64,000 nt of DNA, from contig DASUWK010000056.1 in NCBI GenBank assembly GCA_036378435.1, positions 1 to 64,000 of the forward strand, given 5' to 3'. Position 1 is the stretch's first letter, and each line of letters begins with the position of its first letter. A program made the translations under genes and the position numbers. The stretch is from DASUWK01 sp036378435 (GTDB lineage: Bacteria; Chloroflexota; Dormibacteria; Dormibacterales; Dormibacteraceae). Shown one piece after another: positions 43,734 through 52,370 of this stretch. The notes beneath the pieces were generated by a model. It saw nothing but the letters and a program-made list of their open reading frames with translations, ran no database searches and was not told the origin of the DNA.

Positions 43734-45029
43734 CTAGAACACCCGCAGGAACGAGCAGAGCTTGGCCACCGAGTCGAGCCCGGCGAGCCGATCGAGGGTG
43801 GCGCGCAGCGCCCGGTCGGATGCGCGATGCGTGGTCACGACGAACTCGGCCGTCCCGTGCTCGGCGAACACCTCCTTCTGGATCGCGCTGGAGATGCTGA
43901 CGCCCTCGTCCGCGAACGCCTGGCCGATCGCGGCCAGCACACCCGGCCGGTCAGCGACGTGCATCCGGAAGTAGGCGCGCGTGACCACCTCGTCCATGGC
44001 GAGCAGCCGCAGGTTCGCGTCGAACGCCGCGGCCGGACGCGACTGCACGCAACGGCGGATGTCGATCACGAGGTCGATGAGATCGCCGATGACAGCCGAC
44101 GCCGTCGGCCTCCCGCCGGCGCCCTGGCCGTAGAGGAGGACAGGGCCGACGAGGTCGCCCTCGATGTACACGGCGTTGAAAGCCCCCTCTACCTGCCCAA
44201 GCGGGTGTGAGGTGGGGATCATCGCCGGGTGCACCCGAGCTTCGATGCCGTCTCCTGAGCGGGCCGCGTAGGCCAGCAGCTTGATGTCGTAGCCCAGCTC
44301 GCCGGCATAGATGAAGTCGACAGGCTCGATCGCCTCGATCCCCTCGCGATACACCTGGTCTGGATGGATGCGCGTGCGAAAAGCGATGGAGGCGAGGATC
44401 GCCAGCTTGTAGCGCGCGTCGTAGCCGCCGACGTCGTCGGTCGGGTCGGCCTCAGCGAAGCCGGCGGCCTGCGCCTCACGGAGCGCGTCGTGAAAGTCCA
44501 GGCCCGCGCCGCGCATCCGCGTCAGCATGTGGTTGGTCGTCCCGTTGATCACGGCGGCGATGCTCTCGATCTCGTTCGCCTGGAGGTCGACCTTGAACGT
44601 TGAGATCAGGGGGATGCCGCCGCCCGCGGCGGCTTCGAAATAGACGTCCACGTTCCGCTCGGCCGCGAGCTCGAGCAGCTGCGGACCGTGCTTCGCCATC
44701 ACGACCTTGTTGGCGGTGACGACGTGCTTGCCCGCGCGGATCGCCCGCTCCAGGTAGCTCCGCGCCGGCTCCTCGCCGCCCATCACCTCGACGACGACGT
44801 CGACCCCGGGATCGTCGATGACGGAGGCGGCGTCGGTCGTGAGGACGTCCGCATCCAGCGAGATCGCCCGCGGCTTGGAGGGCTGCCGGACCAGGACCCG
44901 CTTCACAAGTAGATCGACGCCGGTGTTCCGCCGGATCAGGTCGCGGCGCTCGGCCAGGCGTGCGGCGACCTGCTGACCGACCGTGCCGAGGCCGAGCATG
45001 CCTATGCCGACGCTGGGAGCTTGGGCCAT
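43734..45029 (-). CDS. hom: Homoserine dehydrogenase
   Basis: 431 residues. NAD(P) motif GIGMLGLGTVGQQVA, VTANKVVMAKHG, the substrate segment FAEADPTDDVGGYDARYKLAIL, and a C-terminal ACT domain (ADRPGVLAAIGQAFADEGVSI) for threonine feedback. First gene of the threonine/lysine branch operon; its ATG is 20 nt from the divergent cyclodeaminase-like gene. Confidence 0.97.
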   Translation of the reverse strand: MAQAPSVGIGMLGLGTVGQQVAARLAERRDLIRRNTGVDLLVKRVLVRQPSKPRAISLDADVLTTDAASVIDDPGVDVVVEVMGGEEPARSYLERAIRAGKHVVTANKVVMAKHGPQLLELAAERNVDVYFEAAAGGGIPLISTFKVDLQANEIESIAAVINGTTNHMLTRMRGAGLDFHDALREAQAAGFAEADPTDDVGGYDARYKLAILASIAFRTRIHPDQVYREGIEAIEPVDFIYAGELGYDIKLLAYAARSGDGIEARVHPAMIPTSHPLGQVEGAFNAVYIEGDLVGPVLLYGQGAGGRPTASAVIGDLIDLVIDIRRCVQSRPAAAFDANLRLLAMDEVVTRAYFRMHVADRPGVLAAIGQAFADEGVSISSAIQKEVFAEHGTAEFVVTTHRASDRALRATLDRLAGLDSVAKLCSFLRVF

Positions 45030-45049
45030 GGCCCGATATTGTCCAGGGG

Positions 45050-45961
45050 ATGGCGCTACTTCTGCGCGAAGCGGATGTCGAGCGGCTGGCTGAGATGCCG
45101 GCGATCGTGGCGGCGGTGGAAGCCGCGATGCGTGATCTCGGCAACGGCGAGGCGCAGAACGAGCCTCGACGCCGCGTCTTCGCGCCCGGCAGCCTGCTCA
45201 ACGTGATGTTCGCCGCGCTGCCGTCCGCGGGCTTCACCGGGCTGAAGGCTTATTCGGTCGGCCCCGGCGGCGTGCGCTTCCTCGTCGTCCTGTTCGACCT
45301 CGAGGGCGCCTGCCGGGCGTTGATCGAGGCCGACCACCTCGGTGCCTGTCGCACCGGGGCGGCCACGGCGCTGGGCGTCCGGGCGCTGCGGGGCAAAGGT
45401 CCGCACCGGGTCGGCGTGATCGGGGCCGGTCACCAGGCGCGCACGCAGATCCAGGCGCTCCGGACCGCCGTCGAGATCTCCGACCTGCGCATCTTCAGCC
45501 GGACGCAGGAGAAGCGCGAGGCGCTGGCGTCGGAAGCCGGCGGCCGCGCAGCCGCCAGCGCGGAGGAGGCCGTGCGCGACGCCGACGTCGTCGTCACGAT
45601 CACAACTTCAGGCGATCCGGTCCTCGAGGCCGGTTGGGTGTCCGCTGACGCGCTCGTGGTCGGTGCGGGCTCGAACTTCCCAACCCGGGCCGAGCTGCCA
45701 CCCGAACTGATCGAGCGCAGCACGGTCGTCGTCGACCAGCGCGAGGTCGCCCGGCTGGAGAGCGGCGACCTCCACCGGGCCGGCTTCGACTTCGACCAGG
45801 CGCTCGAGCTCGGCGCGATCCTCGCCGGCAAGAGCCCGGCGCCGGCCGGCCCCACCGTCTTCGAGTCGCACGGCATGGCGCTGTGGGACGTCGCCGCCGG
45901 CGCCATAGTCCTGGCCCGAGCCGAGGCAGAGGGCGTCGGAACGGAGATCCCGCTCTTCTGA
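45050..45961 (+). CDS. Ornithine cyclodeaminase/mu-crystallin family protein
   Basis: 303 residues from ATG 45050 (GGGGA just before it). N-terminal substrate domain, then a Rossmann fold: HRVGVIGAGHQARTQIQAL, DADVVVTITTSGDPVL and VVGAGSNFPTRAELP. The family includes ornithine cyclodeaminases, alanine and ketimine reductases; the substrate is not evident. It diverges from hom. Its stop lies within CTGA, where the HAD gene appears to begin. Confidence 0.9.
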   Translation: MALLLREADVERLAEMPAIVAAVEAAMRDLGNGEAQNEPRRRVFAPGSLLNVMFAALPSAGFTGLKAYSVGPGGVRFLVVLFDLEGACRALIEADHLGACRTGAATALGVRALRGKGPHRVGVIGAGHQARTQIQALRTAVEISDLRIFSRTQEKREALASEAGGRAAASAEEAVRDADVVVTITTSGDPVLEAGWVSADALVVGAGSNFPTRAELPPELIERSTVVVDQREVARLESGDLHRAGFDFDQALELGAILAGKSPAPAGPTVFESHGMALWDVAAGAIVLARAEAEGVGTEIPLF

Positions 45962-46614
45962 GCCCGCGTCTGCAGGCGGTCGTCTTCGACTTCGACGGCC
46001 TGATCGTCGACACCGAGACACCCCTGTTCACGACCTGGGCCGAGTTCTTCCGGGAGCACGGCCACGAGCTCGAGCTCGAGCGCTTCACCGATGTGATCGG
46101 CTCCGCCGACCACTTCGACCCGGTCCTGCACCTCGAAGGCCTGGTCGGCGCCTTCGACGATCGCGAGGCGGTGCGGGAGCGGATCAGAGAGCGCTACTAC
46201 GAGAAGGTCTGGCTGCAGGATCCGCTACCAGGCGTGGTCGAGGCCGTCAGCCAGGCGCAGGCGCTGGCTCTCGGATTGGGGGTGGCTTCGAGCTCCCGCC
46301 GGCCCTGGATCGAGCAGCACCTGGAGCGTCTCGGCCTGCGCTCCGCCTTCGCTTGTCTGGCCTGCCGCGAAGACCCGCCGGGCCTGCGGGGCAAGCCGCA
46401 CCCCGACGTTTACGAGGCCGTGCTGCTCTGCCTCGGCGTCGAGCCCGCGGCAGCCCTGGCCATCGAGGATTCACCCAACGGGATTCGTGCCGCAAAGACC
46501 GCCGGGCTGCGCTGCCTCGCGGTCCCCAACGGCCTCACGGCGCACCTCGACTTGAGCGAGGCGGACGCGCTCGCCGCCTCGCTCACCGAGGTTTCCCTGG
46601 ACGCTTTCCTCTAG
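45958..46614 (+). CDS. HAD-superfamily phosphatase (beta-phosphoglucomutase-like)
   Basis: 218 residues if translation begins at CTG 45958, whose CTGA overlaps the upstream stop; GGAG lies 11 nt before it. No ATG, GTG or TTG exists in frame until GTG 45883, which would add 25 Arg-rich residues. HAD motifs: VVFDFDGLIVDTE, SSSRRPWIEQHL (motif 2), KPHPDVYEAV (motif 3) and IEDSPNGIRAAKTAG (motif 4). Dephosphorylates a sugar phosphate or acts as a mutase. Its 3' end is duplicated at 48491-48552. Confidence 0.9.
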   Translation: MSPRLQAVVFDFDGLIVDTETPLFTTWAEFFREHGHELELERFTDVIGSADHFDPVLHLEGLVGAFDDREAVRERIRERYYEKVWLQDPLPGVVEAVSQAQALALGLGVASSSRRPWIEQHLERLGLRSAFACLACREDPPGLRGKPHPDVYEAVLLCLGVEPAAALAIEDSPNGIRAAKTAGLRCLAVPNGLTAHLDLSEADALAASLTEVSLDAFL

Positions 46615-48374
46615 CTCACCGCGACGTCGTCGAACAGCGTGTAGTTGCCGTCCGCCCGGTCGTTGTCGTCGTGGCTCGTGAGCTTGAGAGTGAGGCTGTG
46701 GCCGACCAGGGCGCTGACGTCATATACGACCTCGACATAGCCGGCGCCGTTGGTGCACGTCTTGGGCAGCAACGTGACCGTCGAGCCCGTGCCGGCGTCA
46801 TGCAGGGTCGCCGTCGCCCACGAGAGTGAAACGCTGTCGGGGCAGACGCCTTCGTACCAGAAGGACAGGGTGGTCGCGCCGGTCGGAACGGTGAAGGTCT
46901 GCGAGATCGAGGAATCGCCCTTGCTGCGCCGCGCTGACCCCACCAGTGCGGCAAAGGTGCCCGAGTGCGAGGTACTGCTGATCCCAGCCGCACCCGTCAC
47001 GGTCCAGCCGCTGAGGCTGCCCGACTCGAAACCTCCGTTCGGGATCGTGACGGCGGTGACCACCAGGGACGTGGTCGTCGAATGGGTCGCGAAGGGACCA
47101 GTGCCGGTGATGGTCAGGGTGTAGGTGCCGGCGGGGACGCCGGCGCCGGCGGTGATGGTCAGGGTGGTGCTGCCGCCGGCGGTCACGGATGCCGGGTTGT
47201 AGGTCGCGCTGACCCCGCTCGGCAAGCCGCCGGCGCTCAGGCTCACGCTTTGGGCGCTGCCGGAAGTTACCGACGTGCTCACGGTGTAGCTGGTGCTGCT
47301 GCCCGCGGCGACAGTCTGGCTGGAGGGCACGGCGGCGATCGAGAAATCGCCGGGGTTGGTGACGATTGGATGAGACACCTCGCAGCCGCCCGTGCCACCG
47401 TTGAAGTCGTTGGCCCAGGTCGACGTCACCGGGAAGGTGCCCGTGCTGAAGGTGACGTTCTGCGTCGCGCCCTGGCCGGTTGAGATCCAGGCGCAGTTGG
47501 TCGCATCGTCGCCGCCGCCCGAGTTGGCCCAGCCTCCCGAGAACTGGTCGGTGATCGTGGCCGCGTATTCCTGGCTGCCGACGATGGTGACGCCGTCAAG
47601 GGCGCCGGCCGTCCCTGCGTTGACGAAGTTGGCTCCGCAGCCCCCGCCGGCGTCCGGGAGGTAGGGCAGGTTGGTGAAGGCGATCGGCCCGTAGGTGGTG
47701 CTGACCTGCCCGCCGCCGTCCAGAGTGCTGTTGCCGGTGTAACTGTGCCAGGCGCAGTACGCGCCGCCCTGGTAGTTGTCCGGATTCGTGCCGTGCGGCG
47801 AAACCACCACATACTGCGCGCTGCGGTTGCTGGCCTGGGTTGTGTTGCCGAAGTGGTTGGCGGCGCTCACCGCTTCCTGTGCCAGCGCGTGTGCGGTCGC
47901 CTGCGACGGCGCCGCTCCGGAGTTGTCGTACCACGTTCCCGCGAGCGCTCCTCCGGTGGGGTAGCCGACATGCGACGAGTTCGTGGAAGGACAGCTCTGC
48001 GAGCCCGTCGCGACGGCTTCGCAGTACTGGGTCATCACGCCGCTCCAGGTCTCACCACCGGTGCCGAGACCTCTCAGGAAAGCCTGATAGTCCGGCGCCA
48101 TCCCGCTCGAATCGCCGGTGAAGGTCAGATCACCACTCGAGTTGGTCGAGGCGACGCCCCATTGGGTGCCCCAGAAGACCACGTAAACCTTCGGCGCCCC
48201 GGTGGTCACGCCGACTCCGTCGATGCCGCCCTGGAAGCTGAGCTGGTTGAGGCTGACCGGCGTCAGCGCCTGATCTGGCTGTGCGGCTGCCGGCACGGGG
48301 GCGCTGGCCAGCGCCCAGACTGCGGCGCCGAAGAATACGGGCAGCCAGATGGTGAATCGAGGTTTCGCGAGCAT
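46611..48374 (-). CDS. Secreted multidomain protein: PHI-1-like head, Ig-like repeat, C-terminal adhesive domain
   Basis: 587 residues. Signal peptide (about 1-32), then a head domain at about 50-330 with KVYVVFWGTQWG, VVSPHGTNPDNYQGGAYCAWH and SQEYAATITDQFSGGWANSGG. This resembles the plant/bacterial PHI-1/EXORDIUM fold, but that is a visual match only. One Ig-like repeat follows (DFSIAAVPSSQTVAAGSS...), then a domain starting NGGFESGSLSGWT and ending DDNDRADGNYTLFDDVAVS. The last domain is shared with the next protein. Likely secreted and surface-binding. Stops share CTAG with the HAD gene. Confidence 0.82.
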   Translation of the reverse strand: MLAKPRFTIWLPVFFGAAVWALASAPVPAAAQPDQALTPVSLNQLSFQGGIDGVGVTTGAPKVYVVFWGTQWGVASTNSSGDLTFTGDSSGMAPDYQAFLRGLGTGGETWSGVMTQYCEAVATGSQSCPSTNSSHVGYPTGGALAGTWYDNSGAAPSQATAHALAQEAVSAANHFGNTTQASNRSAQYVVVSPHGTNPDNYQGGAYCAWHSYTGNSTLDGGGQVSTTYGPIAFTNLPYLPDAGGGCGANFVNAGTAGALDGVTIVGSQEYAATITDQFSGGWANSGGGDDATNCAWISTGQGATQNVTFSTGTFPVTSTWANDFNGGTGGCEVSHPIVTNPGDFSIAAVPSSQTVAAGSSTSYTVSTSVTSGSAQSVSLSAGGLPSGVSATYNPASVTAGGSTTLTITAGAGVPAGTYTLTITGTGPFATHSTTTSLVVTAVTIPNGGFESGSLSGWTVTGAAGISSTSHSGTFAALVGSARRSKGDSSISQTFTVPTGATTLSFWYEGVCPDSVSLSWATATLHDAGTGSTVTLLPKTCTNGAGYVEVVYDVSALVGHSLTLKLTSHDDNDRADGNYTLFDDVAVS

Positions 48375-48490
48375 GTGCAGGTCCCTCCTTGCGGGCTGGT
48401 CAACTACCGATCGACGGTAGGAGTCGCCAGCAGGGGCGGGAATCGGGAGAACTACCCAGGTTGGGCCGAAGAGCTGCCTATCTTGCGAGC

Positions 48491-48552
48491 TCGAGCGAGG
48501 CGGCCGCGCTCGCCGCCTCGCTCACCGAGGTTCCCTGGATGCCTTCCTCTAG
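48491..48552 (+). pseudogene. Remnant of the HAD gene 3' end
   Basis: Matches 46556-46614 almost base for base (CGAGCGAGGCGG, then CTCGCCGCCTCGCTCACCGAGG, then the stop region). One base is lost in GTTTCCC, which shifts the frame. It sits against the 3' end of the second secreted-protein gene exactly as the intact HAD tail sits against the first, so the two were copied together. Confidence 0.8.
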
Positions 48553-51500
48553 CTCACCGCGACGTCGTCGAACAGCGTGTAGTTGCCGTCCGCCCGATCG
48601 TTGTCGTCACGGCTCGTCAGCGTGAGTGTGACGCTGTCGTTGCGCAGCGTAGACAGGCTGAACATGACCTGGGTCCAGCCGGAGGTCTGGACGCAGGTTT
48701 TGAGAAGCGGCGTGTACGTCTGACCGGTGGTGTTGTCTTTCAGCGTCGCCGTGGCCCAAGCCTGTGACGTGGTGTCGCCGCTGGGACAGTGGCCCTGGTA
48801 GTAGAACGTCAGTGTCGTCGCGCCGGACGGCACGGTGAACGTCTGGCTGATCGACGATGCGCCGCTCGTCTTGCGTGACGAACCGAGCTGGGCCGAGAAG
48901 CTGCCCGTGTGGGCGGTGGAGGTAACCCCTTCGGCGGGGCCCGACGTCGTCCAGCCGGTCAGGCTGCCGCTCTCGAAGCCCCCGTTGACGATCGGATTGG
49001 CCGGCGCGTTGACCACCAGCGTCGCGCCGGTCGAATGTGAAGGCGGCGGACTGGCGTTCCCGTTGCCAATGATCGTGAAGTTGTAGGTGCCGGGAGCCGT
49101 ATTGCTCGCCGTTGTCACGGTGAGGGTCGAGCTCTGGCCGGCCGTGACCGACGAGGGGTTGAAGGTCCCGAGGGTGCCGGCCGGCAGCCCGCTGTTGCTC
49201 AGGCTGACCGTCTGCGCGCTGCCCGAGGTGACGGCCGTGGTGATGGTGTAGGTCGCGGGGTTGCCGGCGGTCACGGTTTGGCTCGTCGGCGGGCTGACGC
49301 TGATGGAGAAGTCGTTGGCCGGCGGCGAAGCCACCGTCAAGCCGGTCGTCGCCGCATGCGTGGCAGACGGCGCAGTGCCCGTCACCGTGAGCGTGTACGT
49401 GCCTGGGGCCGCGCTGGAGGTCGCTGTCACTGTCATCGTCGAGCTGTTGCCGGCTGTCACGGACGTCGGGTTGAGACTCACGGTGACCCCGCTGGGCTGG
49501 CCGCTCGCGGCGAGGCTGATCGTCTCGGCCGTGCCGGAGACGACCGCCGTGCTCACCGTGTAGGTGATCGAGCTCCCGCCGGCGGTGGCCGTCTGGCTCG
49601 TCGGGGAGATGCTGATCGAGAAGTCGTTGGGCGGCGGCGCCGCGTTGACGGTCACCGACGCGGTGGCCGTGTGAGTGTTGGATGTGCCGGTGCCGGTCAC
49701 CGTGAACGTCGTGCTGCTCGAGGCCGGAGCGTTGCTCGCCGCCGTGAGCGTCAGCGTCGAGCTGCTGCCGGCCGTCACGGACTGCGGCTGGAAGCTCGCG
49801 GTCACGCCCGACGGCAGGCCGCTTGCGCTCAGGCTCACGGTCTGGGCGGTGCCGATCGCGGTCGTGCTGACCGTGTAGGTGACGCTGTGTCCGGCTGTCA
49901 CCGTCTGGCTGGACGGTGTGACGCCCATCGAGAAGTCGCTGGTGGTCGAGCCGCAGCCGGCGAACTTGAACGAGCCGATGCGGGTGTTCCAGTTGAACTG
50001 CCCGTTCTGCGCCTCGTACTGGTTCGTGTACCAGAAGGTGCAGTCGTCCGAGGGGTCGATGCTCATCTGGCTGTAGTCGCCCCAGCGGCTCAGCGCCTGG
50101 AGGAAGTTGCCGGTCTGCGAGCCGGCGCCGTCGATGATCGACGACTCACCCTGCGGCATCGTGTTCAGAGGGTCGGTGGCAAGCCGGCCCGTGTAGTGGA
50201 TTGCGGGGTGCAGCGAGCTGCCGGAGAGCGAGAAGCCGACGCCGATGTCGCCCGACCCGTCCATCGCCAGGCTCGGCATCCAGCGGTAGTTGCTGTCGGG
50301 CGCGTAGACGCCCTGCTGGTAGACGCTGAGGGCGCCGCCGGACGGTCGCAGCTCGTACCATGCGATTCCGCCGCCGCTGCCGGCGGTCACCGAGTGACTG
50401 ACGACCAGCGATTCGTGGTCGCCGAAGTTGCGGTAGCCGACCATGTACATGATCCGGTCCGCCAGCGAGTCCAGCTGCTGAGTGGTGCCCGATTGAGGCA
50501 CGCACGTGCCTCCGCCGCAGAGCTCGCTGTACGACTGCGAGCTGAGCTGGATCGGGCCGGTGAACGTGCTGTTGGCAGGCGTCGTCCAGTCCACGTGGTA
50601 CCGCCAGTAGGCCAGGCCGCTGGTCGTGCTGGAGGTCGTGTCGAAGCCCAGAGCCACCACCCATTCCGGCGTTCCGGCCGCAGGTAGAGCGGAGCTGTCG
50701 ACGTTGGCGGGCAGGAGGCCGCCGTAGTTCGCGTTCGTGCTGAACGTCTGCTGGGTGGCTGCCTGGCCGCTCAGCATCGCGGTGCGGTTGTACGCGGCGA
50801 CCTCGGCTCCGGTGAAGGTCTGGCCGCCCTGGAACAGGTTGAAAGTCGTGTAGTACGCGTCCGGCCACACCCCGAGCTTCGGGTAGTCCGGGAACTCGGA
50901 GTACGTGAAGGAGTAGCGGTAGTAGCTGCCGGTCGGGTCGCCCGACGTCGAGACGGCGACGCACTGGAGGTAGGGTTTGGTCGTGCCGTCCGCGCCGGTG
51001 ACGGCGAACTGCGAGATCACAAAACGATTCGCCGCGCGGTCGTACACGACGGTTGCGTCACCGTCGTTGTCCGACTGGCAGAGACCGCCGAAACCGGAGA
51101 AGACCGTGTTGGTCGACACCGGCCCGTAGAGCAGCGTGCCTGTCTTGCTGAAGACGGCGAAGCCCTCGTTGACGATCTGGACGTAGTCGCTCGGACCGAC
51201 CGCGCCGTCCGTGTCCGGGGGCGCGGCGTTGACCGTGAAGCCCGAGAAGCCGGTGCCGAGTCCCTCCCAGTCGGTGCTGGTCGAGGGCGCCAGGGCGCCG
51301 GCGGCGGTCCCGTGGCCGGCCGTGGGCTTGCCTTTGGTGTCCGACTGTCCCCCGTGGGCGGGCAGGCGCAGTGCGGGATGCGACACGCCCCGCGTATGGG
51401 TGTCCTTGATGTCGCGCAGGGCCGGCGACGTGTCGTGGTGAGCGTTGGAGCTGACCTGGGCGTGCTGGCCGCCCGCCGCGGCCTGGACGCCGATCGACGA

Positions 51501-51572
51501 ACCGGTAAGCGACACGCTCGCGGCGCCGACCAGCATCAGCACCTGGACTACGAATCGGCCCCTAGCAGGCAT
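48549..51572 (-). CDS. Secreted protein: propeller-like head, three Ig-like repeats, C-terminal adhesive domain
   Basis: 1,007 residues with a strong RBS (GAGGAGGGAG) before ATG 51572. Signal peptide (about 1-32), a His/Ser-rich propeptide-like stretch, and a head domain at about 100-560 with VNEGFAVFSKTGTLL, YDRAANRFVISQFA, ALGFDTTSS and TIGSFKFAGCG. Three Ig-like repeats of about 100 residues follow, each beginning DFS(M/I) and containing SSQTVTAG and SVTAGxSSTLT. The end domain NGGFESGSLTGWT...DDVAVS matches the gene at 46611. Probably a surface or extracellular binding protein. Confidence 0.85.
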   Translation of the reverse strand: MPARGRFVVQVLMLVGAASVSLTGSSIGVQAAAGGQHAQVSSNAHHDTSPALRDIKDTHTRGVSHPALRLPAHGGQSDTKGKPTAGHGTAAGALAPSTSTDWEGLGTGFSGFTVNAAPPDTDGAVGPSDYVQIVNEGFAVFSKTGTLLYGPVSTNTVFSGFGGLCQSDNDGDATVVYDRAANRFVISQFAVTGADGTTKPYLQCVAVSTSGDPTGSYYRYSFTYSEFPDYPKLGVWPDAYYTTFNLFQGGQTFTGAEVAAYNRTAMLSGQAATQQTFSTNANYGGLLPANVDSSALPAAGTPEWVVALGFDTTSSTTSGLAYWRYHVDWTTPANSTFTGPIQLSSQSYSELCGGGTCVPQSGTTQQLDSLADRIMYMVGYRNFGDHESLVVSHSVTAGSGGGIAWYELRPSGGALSVYQQGVYAPDSNYRWMPSLAMDGSGDIGVGFSLSGSSLHPAIHYTGRLATDPLNTMPQGESSIIDGAGSQTGNFLQALSRWGDYSQMSIDPSDDCTFWYTNQYEAQNGQFNWNTRIGSFKFAGCGSTTSDFSMGVTPSSQTVTAGHSVTYTVSTTAIGTAQTVSLSASGLPSGVTASFQPQSVTAGSSSTLTLTAASNAPASSSTTFTVTGTGTSNTHTATASVTVNAAPPPNDFSISISPTSQTATAGGSSITYTVSTAVVSGTAETISLAASGQPSGVTVSLNPTSVTAGNSSTMTVTATSSAAPGTYTLTVTGTAPSATHAATTGLTVASPPANDFSISVSPPTSQTVTAGNPATYTITTAVTSGSAQTVSLSNSGLPAGTLGTFNPSSVTAGQSSTLTVTTASNTAPGTYNFTIIGNGNASPPPSHSTGATLVVNAPANPIVNGGFESGSLTGWTTSGPAEGVTSTAHTGSFSAQLGSSRKTSGASSISQTFTVPSGATTLTFYYQGHCPSGDTTSQAWATATLKDNTTGQTYTPLLKTCVQTSGWTQVMFSLSTLRNDSVTLTLTSRDDNDRADGNYTLFDDVAVS

Positions 51573-51653
51573 CTAAAGCTCCCTCCTCACGACTCACGGA
51601 AAGCCCCGACCCGGCCAGGGCATGCGCAACCGTACCGGGCGGCTCGGCCACTG

Positions 51654-52010
51654 TCAATCGGAGGTGTGAATCGCCTTGAGGCGGGCCTCGACCAGCTTCC
51701 GGACCAGGTCGTCAGGGAGGGGTTCGTCCACCGGGAAGTGCAGCGCGCTCTTCGTTCCCCCGTAGCCGCGCAGCTCTTGCTGCAGCGCGGGCAGGACCGA
51801 GCCGCTGAAGGGCAGGTAGCTCAGGTGGTTCTTGAAGGCGGCAAAGCCCGCGACCACTTTGCCCTCGACCCGAAAGGCGGGGACGCGGTAGGAGATGACC
51901 TGCTCCGCCTGCGGCACCACCGCCAGGATCGAGCGGCGCAGCTGCTCGAGGGTGGAGCGTTTCGGCTCTTCGACCTGCGCGAGGTAGGCGTCGACCTCTT
52001 GTTTGGACAT
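51654..52010 (-). CDS. DUF1801 protein
   Basis: 118 residues from ATG 52010; the frame is open to 52070 but that reaches into tRNA-Leu. Core: VDAYLAQVEEPKRSTLEQLRRSIL, VISYRVPAF and FAAFKNHLSYLPFSG, matching DUF1801 (YdhG/frataxin-like fold, unknown function). Confidence 0.88.
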   Translation of the reverse strand: MSKQEVDAYLAQVEEPKRSTLEQLRRSILAVVPQAEQVISYRVPAFRVEGKVVAGFAAFKNHLSYLPFSGSVLPALQQELRGYGGTKSALHFPVDEPLPDDLVRKLVEARLKAIHTSD

Positions 52011-52028
52011 CGACCCATATTGTCGGGC

Positions 52029-52113
52029 TGGTGGGCGGCCCGGGACTCGAACCCGGATGGGTTGCCCCACACGCCCCTCAAACGTGCGCGTCTACCAGTT
52101 CCGCCAGCCGCCC
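52029..52113 (-). tRNA. tRNA-Leu (GAG)
   Basis: 85 nt including encoded CCA, with the long variable arm of Leu (TGGG-GCAA-CCCA). Acceptor GGGCGGC/GCCGCCC, anticodon stem CACGT/GCGTG, loop TTGAGGG, anticodon GAG, reading CTC. Confidence 0.95.
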
Positions 52114-52131
52114 AGACCCGTCTTCGCCATC

Positions 52132-52204
52132 TGCCCGCTAGAGGATTCGAACCCCTAACCTCATGGTCCGAAGCCATGCGCTCTATCCGTTGAGCTAAGC
52201 GGGC
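52132..52204 (-). tRNA. tRNA-Arg (TCG)
   Basis: 73 nt to the discriminator base. Acceptor GCCCGCT/AGCGGGC, anticodon stem CATGG/CCATG, loop CTTCGGA, anticodon TCG, reading CGA. CCA is not encoded and must be added by the cca product. Its first 18 nt and upstream region are repeated at 52307-52350. Confidence 0.95.
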
Positions 52205-52250
52205 GCTTGAGCGCAGCCGATGCTACCACCCAGCTTTCCGTGCGCCTCTT

Positions 52251-52298
52251 GTGGGGGACTCCCCCACCGCCTACGCGGCGAAGCCGCGTGTACGGCGG
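52251..52298. repeat. Two adjacent strong hairpins beside tRNA-Arg
   Basis: Hairpin 1 is GTGGGGG-ACT-CCCCCAC (52251-52267). Hairpin 2 is CCGCC-T-ACGCGGC-GAA-GCCGCGT-GTAC-GGCGG (52267-52298). They separate the intact tRNA-Arg from its 5' fragment. REP-like; no T-run is present, so a terminator role is uncertain. Confidence 0.55.
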
Positions 52299-52306
52299 CC
52301 CCCCTG

Positions 52307-52325
52307 CCGTTGAGCTAAGCGGGCG
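52307..52325 (-). pseudogene. tRNA-Arg 5' fragment
   Basis: Identical over 19 nt to 52187-52205, covering position -1 and the first 18 bases of tRNA-Arg. The upstream bases are also similar (GGTAGGATT versus GGTAGCATC), so promoter and 5' end were copied together. After GG the copy runs into the hairpin block. Confidence 0.75.
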
Positions 52326-52370
52326 GTTTAGAGCGTCAGCAATCCTACCAGTGGCGGGCCGCCGCCAAGT

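Noticed and set aside
44960..45049. Longer start for the cyclodeaminase-like gene
   Set aside because: It would overlap hom and add Arg/Cys-rich residues; ATG 45050 has a ribosome site and fits the family.
52132..52325. Repeated tRNA-Arg end as attL/attR of an integrated element
   Set aside because: The repeat is the tRNA 5' end, the interval is only about 100 nt and there is no integrase.
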